Translations under genes and position numbers: made by a program
Notes under the pieces: model-generated
The model's database searches: none
The model's input: only the letters and a program-made list of their open reading frames with translations
What the model was told of the DNA's origin: nothing
Part shown: positions 35,232 through 44,166 of the stretch, piece by piece
Layout: the number at the start of each line of letters is the position of its first letter
Numbering within the stretch: position 1 is the stretch's first letter
Origin: Bog-756 sp963769765
GTDB lineage: Bacteria > Actinomycetota > Acidimicrobiia > Acidimicrobiales > RAAP-2
Length of the DNA: 64,000 nt
Reading direction: 5' to 3'
Assembly (NCBI GenBank): GCA_963769765.1
Contig: CAVYNA010000002.1
Span: forward strand, 62,001-126,000

Positions 35232-36176
35232 GTGAAGTTGGCAAAGGAGCGCCTCGAACGAGACGACGAGGATCTGGTCCGTCTGTACCTGACCGACATC
35301 GGTCAGTACCCGCTACTCACCAAAGACGACGAAGTGCGGCTCGCCCAGGCCATCGAGGCCGGTCGGGAGGCCGACGCCCAGTTGGCCGGTGCGACGAAAG
35401 GGCTGACCCCGGCGAAGAAGCGTGAGCTCCGGCGGACCACGCTCCAGGGTGAGTCCGCGCAGCAGACGTTCGTGCAGTCGAACCTCCGGCTGGTGGTCTC
35501 CATCGCGAAGAAGTACCAGGCGTCCGGCCTGCCCCTGCTCGACCTCATCCAGGAGGGCAACCTCGGCCTCATGCACGCGGTCGAGAAGTTCGACTGGCGC
35601 AAGGGATTCAAGTTCTCGACATATGCGACCTGGTGGATCCGCCAGGCGATCACCCGGGGGATCGCGAACACCGGGCGGACGATCCGCCTGCCGGTCCACG
35701 CCGGTGACACGTTGGCCCGGGTGCAGAAGGCCCAGGCCCGCCTCGAGCTCAAGTACGGCCGGCCGGCGACCCTCGCGGAACTCGGCGCCGAGGTCGAGAT
35801 GCCCGAGGACAAGCTCGTCGAGGCGCTCCGCTTCCGGGCCGAGCCGCTCTCGCTCTCAGAACCGCTCCGCGAAGACGGCGACGCCGAGCTCGGCGACGTG
35901 GTCGAGGACCGTTCGGCCGAGTCACCCTTCGAGGTGGCGGCCGTCTCGCTGCTCCCCGAGGAGATCGGCCGCCTGCTCTCCCCGCTCGACGAGCGTGAGC
36001 GCGAGATCCTCCGGCTCCGCTTCGGCCTCGACCGCGGCGAGCCGAGGACCCTCGAAGAGGTCGGCGAGCACTTCAACCTCACCCGTGAGCGCATCCGGCA
36101 GATCGAGGCACGGGCGATGTCGAAGCTGCGACACCCCTCCTCCGACACCGGGGCCCGCGACCTGCTGACCGTCTGA
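35232..36176 (+). CDS. RNA polymerase sigma-70 factor, group 1/2 (HrdB/SigB type)
   Basis: The 314-residue protein has region 1.2, the full region 2 with F-S-T-Y-A-T-W-W-I-R-Q-A-I-T-R (-10 recognition and melting), region 3 and region 4 with V-G-E-H-F-N-L-T-R-E-R-I-R-Q-I-E (-35 recognition). It lacks the long N-terminal region 1.1, as do SigB-type and some principal factors. Whether it is the housekeeping factor cannot be decided from this window. Confidence 0.9.
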   Translation: MKLAKERLERDDEDLVRLYLTDIGQYPLLTKDDEVRLAQAIEAGREADAQLAGATKGLTPAKKRELRRTTLQGESAQQTFVQSNLRLVVSIAKKYQASGLPLLDLIQEGNLGLMHAVEKFDWRKGFKFSTYATWWIRQAITRGIANTGRTIRLPVHAGDTLARVQKAQARLELKYGRPATLAELGAEVEMPEDKLVEALRFRAEPLSLSEPLREDGDAELGDVVEDRSAESPFEVAAVSLLPEEIGRLLSPLDEREREILRLRFGLDRGEPRTLEEVGEHFNLTRERIRQIEARAMSKLRHPSSDTGARDLLTV

Positions 36177-36184
36177 GCTCAGGA

Positions 36185-36201
36185 GCCGGTGGTCCACCGG
36201 C
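36185..36201 (+). terminator. Terminator hairpin after the sigma factor gene
   Basis: A perfect 7-bp stem GCCGGTG/CACCGGC with a 3-nt loop begins 9 nt after the stop. No T tract follows, as is common in high-G+C bacteria. Confidence 0.5.
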
Positions 36202-36207
36202 ACCACC

Positions 36208-36333
36208 TGTTCGGTCGGTCCGGAGGCTGTTCGGTCGGTCCGGAAGCCCGTTGCGTTCGCTCGGTCCAGAGGCCCGTTGTGTTCGCTCATTGGACATACA
36301 TCGTCATACATCGACATACATCGCCGTACATCA
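36208..36333. repeat. Short degenerate tandem repeats (20-mer pair, then 10-mer array)
   Basis: Two nearly identical 20-bp copies (36208-36227, 36228-36247; one difference) are followed by two diverged copies ending near 36295. A 10-bp array of four units (36294-36333) based on ACATACATCG comes next. No gene lies between the sigma factor and the small ORF at 36505. Confidence 0.75.
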
Positions 36334-36490
36334 CGCGCTGAGAAGGCAGCCGGCCCCGGCCCCCTCTCGCTGTTCGACCACCTAGGCCGCGCGGTGGGCG
36401 CACGCCACGAGCCGGCGGGCCCGGACAGCAGTCACGTGCTCCGCCGAACGGACGCCCGACTGGGCCTCGACCAGCCGGACCCGGACCCGA

Positions 36491-36496
36491 TACCAT
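36491..36496 (+). promoter_or_regulatory. Leaderless -10 box for the 24-residue membrane peptide
   Basis: TACCAT ends 8 nt before the ATG at 36505. Confidence 0.4.
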
Positions 36497-36504
36497 CGAC
36501 GGAC

Positions 36505-36579
36505 ATGAAGAAGCTGCTCATCCTCGCCCTCCTCCTCGCACTCGGGTTCGTCGCGGCCAAGCGACTTCGCGCCTCCTGA
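36505..36579 (+). CDS. 24-residue single-span membrane peptide
   Basis: The peptide opens M-K-K-L-L, runs through one hydrophobic helix and ends K-R-L-R-A-S. Actinobacteria carry tiny conserved proteins of this layout (for example the DLW-39 family), though the D-L-W end is missing here. The well-placed -10 box supports expression. The function is unknown. Confidence 0.5.
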   Translation: MKKLLILALLLALGFVAAKRLRAS

Positions 36580-36666
36580 CCGATCGGTCCCGGCGCTGAC
36601 CGGGACCGTCGAGCGCGTCCGCCGAGCACGGCCCGACTCGGCCCGACCGGGCCGGTCCCACGCTCC

Positions 36667-37455
36667 TCAAGCGTGCGCGCGCCTCGCCATCCGCCACGCG
36701 ACGAGCGCACCGGCGGTCGCCGCCGCAGTGATGCCGGCCGCAGTGGCGGTCATCGAGAGGCTCGGCACCCCGACGCGGTCGCGCAGCCGGACCGGCTTCG
36801 AGAAGTGCATGACCTCCCAGCCGTGCTCGCGTGCGACCTTGGCCAGCACCCGGTCGGGGTTGACGGCAACGGGGTGGCCGACCGCCTCGAGCATCGGCAG
36901 GTCGGTGTAGGAGTCGGAGTAGGCCGACGACTCGTCGAGGTCGAAGCCTTCTGCCGCCGCGAGCTCGCGCATCGCTTCGGCCTTGAGGGGGCCGTACGCG
37001 TAGAAGTCCATCTCGCCGGTGTAGCGACCCTCGTCGTCGACGACCGCACGGGTCGCGATGCACCCGTCCACCCCGAGATGCTCGGCGAGTGGCTCGACGA
37101 TCTCCTCTGGCGAAGCCGACACCAGGTAGACCTTGTTTCCGGCCGCCCGGTGCGCCTCGATCAGATCGAGCGCCTCCGCATAGATGATCGGCTCGACGGT
37201 CTCCTCCAGCGCCTCGCGCACGATCTCCCTGATCTGTTCGCGGTCCCATCCCTTGGTGAGGGTGAGCATCGACTCGCGGACCCTGGCGAGCTTCTGCTCA
37301 CTCGCCCCGAGGTGGAGGTAGACGATCTGCGAGACGACCGACCGCACGATGAGCCGGCGGTTGACCAGGCCCCCCTGGTAGAAGGGGCGGCCGAACGCCG
37401 CGATCGACGCCTTCGCGATCACCGTCTTGTCGAGATCGAAGAACGCGGCGCGCAC
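36667..37455 (-). CDS. HAD-IB family phosphatase with C-terminal membrane helix
   Basis: It shows HAD motif I F-F-D-L-D-K-T (Asp7 nucleophile, Asp9), motif II L-V-S-A-S, motif III Lys and motif IV D-S-Y-T-D-L-P. The SerB-like cap follows motif I. The last 30 residues form a hydrophobic Ala-rich helix with a basic tail, so it is membrane-attached. Relatives dephosphorylate small metabolites or lysophospholipids. It is encoded after the TrkA pair. Confidence 0.85.
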   Translation of the reverse strand: MRAAFFDLDKTVIAKASIAAFGRPFYQGGLVNRRLIVRSVVSQIVYLHLGASEQKLARVRESMLTLTKGWDREQIREIVREALEETVEPIIYAEALDLIEAHRAAGNKVYLVSASPEEIVEPLAEHLGVDGCIATRAVVDDEGRYTGEMDFYAYGPLKAEAMRELAAAEGFDLDESSAYSDSYTDLPMLEAVGHPVAVNPDRVLAKVAREHGWEVMHFSKPVRLRDRVGVPSLSMTATAAGITAAATAGALVAWRMARRAHA

Positions 37456-37461
37456 CGTCGG

Positions 37462-38124
37462 TCACCGCCCGACCAGCAGCCGTTGGATGGCATCCTCGGC
37501 GTCGGAGGTCACGAGGACGAGGACCTCGTCGCCGGCCACGAGGCAGGTGTCCCCCCGAGGGACGATGAGCCGGTCGTTGCGCACGACCGCGACCACGGTT
37601 GCGTCCCGGGGGACGCCGAGCTCGGCGAGCGTCCGACCTGCCGCCGGCGAGTCGTCGGCGAGGGTGACCTCGACCAGGTGGGCGTTGCCGCCCTCGAAGC
37701 GGAGCAGCCGCACGAGGCTGCCGACCGAGACGGCCTCCTCGACCAACGCGGTGAGCAGCTGGGGCGTGGACACAGACACGTCGACCCCCCAGCTCTCGGT
37801 GAAGAGCCACTGGTTCTTCGGATGGTTGACCCGCGCGACGACGCGGGGCACCGCGAACTCCTGCTTGGCGAGCAGCGAGACGACCAGGTTGTCCTCGTCG
37901 TCACCGGTGGCGGCGACGACCACGTCGACGGTGGCGAGACCTGCGGCATCGAGCGAGGACACCTCACAGGCATCGGCCACCACCCAGGTGATCTGTAGGT
38001 CGTCCCGGATGCGCTCGACCAGATCGGGATCCCGCTCGATCAGGAGGACCTCGTGGCCGCCGTCGTGGAGATCCGACGCGATCGCCGTCCCGACGCTGCC
38101 GGCCCCTGCGATCGCGACCTTCAA
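37462..38124 (-). CDS. TrkA-type K+ channel/transporter regulator (RCK), second copy
   Basis: TTG at 38124 overlaps the first TrkA stop (TTGA). The 220-residue protein has a Rossmann NAD(H)-binding TrkA-N domain with G-A-G-S-V-G and a TrkA-C domain from about residue 135. It is half the size of E. coli TrkA, as in mycobacterial CeoB/CeoC, which act as a pair. It senses nucleotides to gate K+ uptake. Confidence 0.88.
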   Translation of the reverse strand: MKVAIAGAGSVGTAIASDLHDGGHEVLLIERDPDLVERIRDDLQITWVVADACEVSSLDAAGLATVDVVVAATGDDEDNLVVSLLAKQEFAVPRVVARVNHPKNQWLFTESWGVDVSVSTPQLLTALVEEAVSVGSLVRLLRFEGGNAHLVEVTLADDSPAAGRTLAELGVPRDATVVAVVRNDRLIVPRGDTCLVAGDEVLVLVTSDAEDAIQRLLVGR

Positions 38125-38822
38125 GACCGCCCCCGGAGCACCGCGCGGCCGGGCGCGCCGGCCGCCGCGCCGTCGAGTACCGCCCGAAGGTCCTCGTGCG
38201 CGCCGGCGGCCACCATCAGGTGGACGACGTCGCCCTCCTGTCCGACCAGGTCGTCGGTGTCGAGCCGGGCCGTGCCCGCACGGGTGACCGCCACCAGGCT
38301 GACCGCACCGTGGACGGTCAGGTCGGCGAGCCGCTTGCCCGCCCACTCCTCGGGGAGCTCGCACTCGACGAGCGAGAGGGTGCCCGACGGGTCGGTCCAC
38401 TCGGCCTCGAGGCCACCGGGGACGAGCCGTCGTCGGACCTGGTCGATCGTCCACGAGACGGTGGCGACCGTCGGGATGCCGAGGCGGAGGTAGATCTGGG
38501 CGCGGCGGGGGTCGTAGATGCGGGCGACCACATTGCCGATCCCGTAGGTCTCACGCGCGATACGTGCGGTGAGGATGTTCGAGTTGTCACCACTGGTGAC
38601 CGCTGCCAGGGCGTCGGCACCCGACGCGCCGGCGCGGTCGAGGGCGTCCCGGTCGAAGCCGGATCCGACGACCGTCTCCCCCTTCCACTCGTCGGGGAGC
38701 CTCCGGAAGGCCTTCGGATTCCGGTCGACGACCGCCACCGAGTGACCCTGGCCGACGAGGTCGACCGCCAGCCCCGATCCGACCCTGCCACATCCGACGA
38801 CGATGACGTGCACCCGATCCAT
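38121..38822 (-). CDS. TrkA-type K+ channel/transporter regulator (RCK), first copy
   Basis: The ATG at 38822 leads directly into the Rossmann motif G-C-G-R-V-G-S-G, so it is preferred over the upstream starts that add an unrelated tail. TrkA-N and TrkA-C domains follow in 233 residues. It is divergent from the KimA-like permease, 128 bp away, and coupled to the second TrkA gene. No TrkH channel gene lies in the window, so the pair may act on the permease. Confidence 0.88.
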   Translation of the reverse strand: MDRVHVIVVGCGRVGSGLAVDLVGQGHSVAVVDRNPKAFRRLPDEWKGETVVGSGFDRDALDRAGASGADALAAVTSGDNSNILTARIARETYGIGNVVARIYDPRRAQIYLRLGIPTVATVSWTIDQVRRRLVPGGLEAEWTDPSGTLSLVECELPEEWAGKRLADLTVHGAVSLVAVTRAGTARLDTDDLVGQEGDVVHLMVAAGAHEDLRAVLDGAAAGAPGRAVLRGRS

Positions 38823-38938
38823 GCAACACGCAACCGACGCGGACCACAACTCACCAGGGCACGACGAACGGAGCGTCGGCGCTCGTCCGCCCTGTTCGGA
38901 GGCCAGGTCTCGTGGCCGGCGCATCGCGTCCGCCGTGG

Positions 38939-38944
38939 TTTACT
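38939..38944 (+). promoter_or_regulatory. Possible -10 box for the permease gene
   Basis: TTTACT ends 6 nt before the GTG at 38951. It departs from TANNNT at position 2. Confidence 0.3.
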
Positions 38945-38950
38945 GGCCGG

Positions 38951-41410
38951 GTGGACCCTTCGGCGACCGGGGAGCCCGAACCGTCGGGGCCAGAGGTGTC
39001 CCGAGCGGTCGGGGAGGGCGGACGAGCCCGTGACCGGCCGGAGGGGGACCGTTCGCGCCTCGCGCCGAGTGCCGCCGCGTCGGTGCGGGTGGATCTCCCC
39101 GAGACACTCCGCTACCGCCTGAAGAACCGGCTCCTCGGGCCGCCCATCGCCTCGGACCGCCAGTCGGTCGAGCGGCTGGGCAAGCCCACTGCGCTCGCCG
39201 TGCTCTCGTCCGACGTGATCTCCTCGTCGGCATACGCCACCGAGCAGATGCTGATCCCGCTCGTGCTCGCGGTCGGCGTCGCTGCGTACTCGCTGGTCAT
39301 CCCGGTGACCGTCGCCGTCATCTTCGTCCTGGCCTTCGTCACGCTCTCCTACCTCGAGGTGGTGAAGGTCTACACGAAGGCCGGTGGTGCCTATGTGGTC
39401 GCGCGGGAGAATTTCGGCCTCACCGTGGCCCAGGTGGCGGCCATGTCGCTCCTGATCGACTACACCCTCACCGTCGCCGTGTCGGTCGCAGCGGGGGTGG
39501 CGGCGATCACCTCGGTCTTCCCGGCGATCTCGGCCCACGAGGCCACCGGCATTGCGATCGCACTGGTCGTCCTCATCGCCTACGGCAACCTTCGCGGCAT
39601 CCGCGAGGCGGGGAGGACGTTCGCCGTCCCCACCTACTTCTTCATCGCCAACATGGTGGTGCTCCTCGCCGTCGGCGCCTTCCGGGCGTTGACGGGCACG
39701 TTGCACGCCCAGCCGATCGCGGGACACCTCGGGTCTGTCCCGATCGGGAGCTCGCACAGCGGCTTCCTGTTCGGAGCCGGGATCTTCGTCGTCATGCGCG
39801 CGTTCGCGTCAGGCGGCTCTGCGCTGACCGGCACCGAGGCGATCTCCAACGGGGTCAGCGTCTTTCGCCGACCCGAGTCGCGAAACGCCCGGATCACGAT
39901 GGTCCTGATGGCCCTGATCCTCGGATCGCTGGTGCTCGGTATCTCCGTCCTCGCCTCGATCACGCACCCGGTCCCCTATGTGCAGGGGACGCCGACCGTC
40001 ATCTCCCAGATCGCCAAGTTCGTCTACGGCGGCTCGGCGTTCGGCAATTTCCTCTACGTGTTGCTCCAGATCGGGACGACCTTCATCCTGATCCTGGCAG
40101 CGAACACCAGTTTCACCGGGTTCCCGTTCCTCGCCAGCTTCGCGGCCGAGGACTCCTACTTGCCGCGCCAGCTGACCAAGCGTGGGCATCGGCTCGTCTT
40201 CTCGACCGGGATCATCGTGTTGACCGTGGTCTCGATCGTGCTGCTCTTCGTGACCAACGCGCAGGTGGACAAGTTGATCCCGCTCTACGCCATCGGCGTC
40301 TTCACCGGATTCACGATGGCCGGGGCCGGCATGGCCAAGTACCACCTCGTGCACAGAGAGGATCACTGGCGCCGCCGGCTTGCGATCAACGGGACTGCGT
40401 CAGTCCTCTCGGCGGTCGTACTCTTGATCATTGCGGTCTCGAAGTTCACCGAAGGGGCCTGGGTCATCCTCGTGATCCTCCCGCTGGGCGTCGTCGCACT
40501 GCTCGGTCTCCACCACCAGTACGTGGACGAGGAGCGCCAGCTCGAAGAGGGTGCGGCCGAGGCCGCGGAAGCACCCGTCCTCACCCGGCACGTCGTGGTC
40601 GTCCTCGTCGACCGGCTCGACATGGCGACGGCCCGGGCTCTGCAATACGCACGGACCCTCCATCCCGACGAGCTGCGTGCGGTGCACTTCACCCTCGACT
40701 CCGAGGTCTCAGCAAGGCTCGAAGCGGAGTGGGGACGGTTGGGCCTGTCCCGCCTGCCGCTCGACATCGAGGCGTGTGAGGATCGACGGCTCACCCGGGC
40801 CTCGCTCGAGCTCGCCGCGGAGACGGTCGCCGACGGAGACACGGAGCTCACGGTCCTCCTCCCGCGCCGAGGCTTCGTCGCCGGATGGCACCGGGTCCTC
40901 CACGACGCCACGGCCGACCAGATCGCCGCGGCAGTCGGGCAGCTCTCCCATGTGAACGCGACGGTCGTCCCGTACCAGCTGACCGGCGGATGGCGTTCGC
41001 GTCGCCGGTCGGCCGGGCACGGCCCGACGGACGGCACGGGAATCGCATCCCATGCCACGGAACGCGACGCGACCAGGCTGGTCTTCGACCGCGCGGCCTT
41101 CGGCGACGGCATGGAAGGCACCACCCCGATCGACCAGGCGGAGTGGCGCCAACGGGTCCGCGTCGCCGGCCGGATCAAGTCGGTGCGGGTCCAACCCCGT
41201 GCGGGGTCGGCCAACCTCGAGTGTGTCCTCGCGGACGACACGGGGCGCGTGCTCCTCGTCTTTCAGGGTCGGCGACGCATCCCGGGCATCCAGCCGGGCG
41301 CCCGGCTGATCGCCGAGGGGATGGTGGGCGACTGGGCCCACCGCCAGGCCATGCTCAACCCCGACTACGAGCTCGTGGCCGGGCCGGAGGCGCTCCACGA
41401 GCCATCCTGA
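38951..41410 (+). CDS. KimA-like APC permease fused to an OB-fold domain
   Basis: The GTG at 38951 is preferred for its promoter; GTG 38912 is possible. After a disordered tail, R-L-G-K-P-T-A-L-A-V-L-S-S-D marks the KimA-type K+/H+ symporters of the APC superfamily, with 12 helices and a cytoplasmic USP-like domain (about 560-700). The last 90 residues (nt about 41140-41400) form an OB-fold with V-A-G-R-I-K-S-V and G-R-V-L-L-V-F-Q-G-R. In mycobacteria that domain is encoded apart, near ceoB/ceoC. The fusion and the divergent TrkA pair point to K+ uptake. Confidence 0.82.
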   Translation: MDPSATGEPEPSGPEVSRAVGEGGRARDRPEGDRSRLAPSAAASVRVDLPETLRYRLKNRLLGPPIASDRQSVERLGKPTALAVLSSDVISSSAYATEQMLIPLVLAVGVAAYSLVIPVTVAVIFVLAFVTLSYLEVVKVYTKAGGAYVVARENFGLTVAQVAAMSLLIDYTLTVAVSVAAGVAAITSVFPAISAHEATGIAIALVVLIAYGNLRGIREAGRTFAVPTYFFIANMVVLLAVGAFRALTGTLHAQPIAGHLGSVPIGSSHSGFLFGAGIFVVMRAFASGGSALTGTEAISNGVSVFRRPESRNARITMVLMALILGSLVLGISVLASITHPVPYVQGTPTVISQIAKFVYGGSAFGNFLYVLLQIGTTFILILAANTSFTGFPFLASFAAEDSYLPRQLTKRGHRLVFSTGIIVLTVVSIVLLFVTNAQVDKLIPLYAIGVFTGFTMAGAGMAKYHLVHREDHWRRRLAINGTASVLSAVVLLIIAVSKFTEGAWVILVILPLGVVALLGLHHQYVDEERQLEEGAAEAAEAPVLTRHVVVVLVDRLDMATARALQYARTLHPDELRAVHFTLDSEVSARLEAEWGRLGLSRLPLDIEACEDRRLTRASLELAAETVADGDTELTVLLPRRGFVAGWHRVLHDATADQIAAAVGQLSHVNATVVPYQLTGGWRSRRRSAGHGPTDGTGIASHATERDATRLVFDRAAFGDGMEGTTPIDQAEWRQRVRVAGRIKSVRVQPRAGSANLECVLADDTGRVLLVFQGRRRIPGIQPGARLIAEGMVGDWAHRQAMLNPDYELVAGPEALHEPS

Positions 41411-41463
41411 ACGACCGCGCCGGGTCCTCGAGGGCGGATCCCTGCACGTCATTGGCGTCCTCC

Positions 41464-41493
41464 TTGGCGTCCACCGTAAATTGTCGATAGCTT
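41464..41493 (+). promoter_or_regulatory. Promoter of the H+-pyrophosphatase gene
   Basis: TTGGCG (41464-41469) and TAGCTT (41488-41493) are spaced 18 bp apart. A second TTGGCG lies 12 bp upstream (41452-41457) as part of a direct repeat. Confidence 0.4.
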
Positions 41494-41658
41494 CTGGCCC
41501 CATTGCCGGCGGGGCGCCGAGCCTGGCGCGCGACGGCACACGGCATGTCAGCCGTGGCCTTGCAGGGGACGCCACCTCGGAGACCTGCGGCCGGTCGCGG
41601 CCACGGGGCCGCACGACTCGAATACAGAACTCGTCATGACTCGAAGGGAGCCGCACCG

Positions 41659-44076
41659 ATGACCCACCTCCTCGCTGAAGGGGGGTACCAGGCCTTTCTC
41701 CTCACCGGCACGGAGAAGGGCTGGCTGGTATTCGCCATGATCTGCGCGGTGGCCTCGATCGGCACCGGTCTCGTGCTCATGCGTGGTGTGCTCGAGGCCG
41801 ACCAGGGCACCGCGTCGATGAAGGACATCGCGAAGGCCATCCAGGAGGGCGCCGAGGCGTTCCTCGCCCGCCAGTTCAAGACCATCGCCATCATCGTCGT
41901 GCCACTGGCGGTGCTGATCTTCTTCACGGCGACCAAGGTCACCCACACCGTGACCCACGTGATCCTGGTTGGCGGCAGTGCGGTCGTCACCCACCAGACG
42001 ATCACCGACCTCACGTTCGCCCAGGCGGGCATCTACCGCGTGCTCTGCTTCCTCGCCGGTGCGGTCTGCTCTGGGCTCACCGGCTTCGTCGGGATGAGCC
42101 TCGCGGTGCGCGGGAACGTCCGCACCGCAGCGGCGGCACGTGAGGGCCAGATGGCCCCCGCGCTGCGGGTCGCATTCCGCACGGGGGCGATCACCGGCCT
42201 GTTCTGTGTCGGTCTCGGCCTGCTCGGTGCCACGGTGATCGTCTTCATCTTCCAGAACACGGCGACTTCCGTGCTGGTCGGCTTCGGGTTCGGCGCCTCG
42301 TTGCTCGCCCTGTTCATGCGGGTCGGCGGCGGCATCTTCACCAAGGCCGCCGACGTCGGTGCGGACCTCGTGGGGAAGGTGGAGGCAGGGATCCCCGAGG
42401 ACGACCCGCGCAATGCGGCAACCATCGCCGACAACGTCGGTGACAACGTCGGGGACTGCGCGGGGATGGCGGCCGACCTCTTCGAGTCCTACGTGATCAC
42501 GATCATCGCGGCGATCATCCTGGGCGTCGCCGCGTTCAGCTCCATCGGGCGCGGGGTGGTGGGCGGCCGGACGGTCATCTTCCCGATCGCCATCCCCGCC
42601 ATCGGCATCCTCGCCACCATCATCGGGATCTACGTCGTCCGGGCCGGCAAGACGGACCGAAACGCGATGGCACCGATCAACCGCGGCGTGTGGACGGCGG
42701 CCGTCATCACCGTCGCGGGCACGGCGGTCGTCGCCGGCGCGTACATGCACTACTGGAAAGCGTTCTACGCCGTGCTCACCGGGGTGATCCTGATGCTCGT
42801 CGTGAGCCAGATCACCGAGCACTTCACCTCCACCGAGCGCAGCCCGGTGCACGAGATCGCCGAGGCCGCCCGCACCGGCCCGGCCACCACCACCCTGGCC
42901 GGCATCGCCATCGGGCTCGAGTCGTCGGTGTGGGCGATCATCGCCATCGTCGTCGCGATCGCGGTGTCGGTCGGCATGGCGGGCGGCAACATCGAGCTCT
43001 CGCTCTATCTCGTGTCGCTCACCGGCATCGGGATGCTCTCGACCGCGGGAATGATCGTCTCCGAGGACAGCTTCGGCCCGGTGTCGGACAACGCGGCCGG
43101 CGTGGCCGAGATGTCCGGTGAGTTCACCGGCGAGGCGGAGCGGGTGATGGTGAGCCTCGATGCCGTCGGCAACACGACCAAGGCGGTCACCAAGGGGGTC
43201 GCGATCGGCTCCGCGGTGATCGCGTCGGTCTCGCTGTTCGCTTCGTTCATCGAGACCATCGGCTCACAGCTCGGCCTCACCCGGCTGGGGCAGGCCCGCA
43301 TCGGCAACGTCGGTGTGAACTGGCTCTTCAGCGCCCAGGAGACCCAGATCAACGTCTCGCATCCGACGATCTTCATCGGCATCCTGATCGGCGGCTCGGT
43401 CGCCTTCATCTTCTCGGCACTCGCGATCCGCGCCGTGGGTCGTTCCGCCGGTACCGTCGTCCAAGAGGTCCGCCGCCAATTCCGTGAGCACCCCGGCATC
43501 ATGGACTACAGCGAAAAGCCCGAATACGGGAAGGTCATCTCGATCTGCACCGCTGCCTCCCAGCGTGAACTCGCGACTCCAGCACTGCTCGCGGTGCTGA
43601 CCCCGGTCATCGTCGGCTTCGGCATCAACTACTACGCGCTCGGCGCATTCCTCGTCGGCGCGATCCTCACCGGACAGCTGATGGCCAACTTCCTCTCCAA
43701 CTCGGGCGGCGCATGGGACAATGCGAAGAAGTACATCGAGGACGGCAACGAGGGCGGCAAGGGTTCCGAAGCGCACAAGGCGGCGGTCATCGGCGACACG
43801 ATCGGCGATCCCTTCAAGGACACGGCCGGTCCTGCGCTCAACCCGCTCATCAAGGTGATGAACCTGGTCTCCTTGTTGATCCTCCCGGCGGTCATCACCT
43901 TGCGCACCCACACCGGCGCCCGGCTCGCGATCGCAGGCGTCGCCCTCGTCGTCCTGCTCGTCTCGATCGCCTTCTCCAAGCGCAAGACGGTCGCCATGGA
44001 CAGCGACCTCCCCGGGCCCGGGGTCGGAGCGCTGGACACGGCCGCAACCGTGGGCGTGGAGGCATCTCACGACTGA
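41659..44076 (+). CDS. hppA: Membrane proton-translocating pyrophosphatase, K+-independent type
   Basis: The ATG at 41659 has GGGAG 9 nt upstream. The 805-residue protein has about 16 helices and the PPi-binding motif D-V-G-A-D-L-V-G-K-V-E followed by the D-N-V-G-D-N-V-G-D acidic block. The K+-site position carries Lys508 in G-N-T-T-K-A, the mark of K+-independent H+-pumps. It couples PPi hydrolysis to H+ export. Confidence 0.95.
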   Translation: MTHLLAEGGYQAFLLTGTEKGWLVFAMICAVASIGTGLVLMRGVLEADQGTASMKDIAKAIQEGAEAFLARQFKTIAIIVVPLAVLIFFTATKVTHTVTHVILVGGSAVVTHQTITDLTFAQAGIYRVLCFLAGAVCSGLTGFVGMSLAVRGNVRTAAAAREGQMAPALRVAFRTGAITGLFCVGLGLLGATVIVFIFQNTATSVLVGFGFGASLLALFMRVGGGIFTKAADVGADLVGKVEAGIPEDDPRNAATIADNVGDNVGDCAGMAADLFESYVITIIAAIILGVAAFSSIGRGVVGGRTVIFPIAIPAIGILATIIGIYVVRAGKTDRNAMAPINRGVWTAAVITVAGTAVVAGAYMHYWKAFYAVLTGVILMLVVSQITEHFTSTERSPVHEIAEAARTGPATTTLAGIAIGLESSVWAIIAIVVAIAVSVGMAGGNIELSLYLVSLTGIGMLSTAGMIVSEDSFGPVSDNAAGVAEMSGEFTGEAERVMVSLDAVGNTTKAVTKGVAIGSAVIASVSLFASFIETIGSQLGLTRLGQARIGNVGVNWLFSAQETQINVSHPTIFIGILIGGSVAFIFSALAIRAVGRSAGTVVQEVRRQFREHPGIMDYSEKPEYGKVISICTAASQRELATPALLAVLTPVIVGFGINYYALGAFLVGAILTGQLMANFLSNSGGAWDNAKKYIEDGNEGGKGSEAHKAAVIGDTIGDPFKDTAGPALNPLIKVMNLVSLLILPAVITLRTHTGARLAIAGVALVVLLVSIAFSKRKTVAMDSDLPGPGVGALDTAATVGVEASHD

Positions 44077-44166
44077 ACCCGCAGGTCAGGAGGGGGATAA
44101 CGCCTTCATGACCGGCGCACGGGGTTGACAACGACGCGCCCCACCGTTCACCCTGAGGCCACAGCC

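Noticed and set aside
44125..44130. TTG at 44125 as the topA start
   Set aside because: TTGACA here reads as a -35 box, and the ATG at 44167 has a ribosome site.
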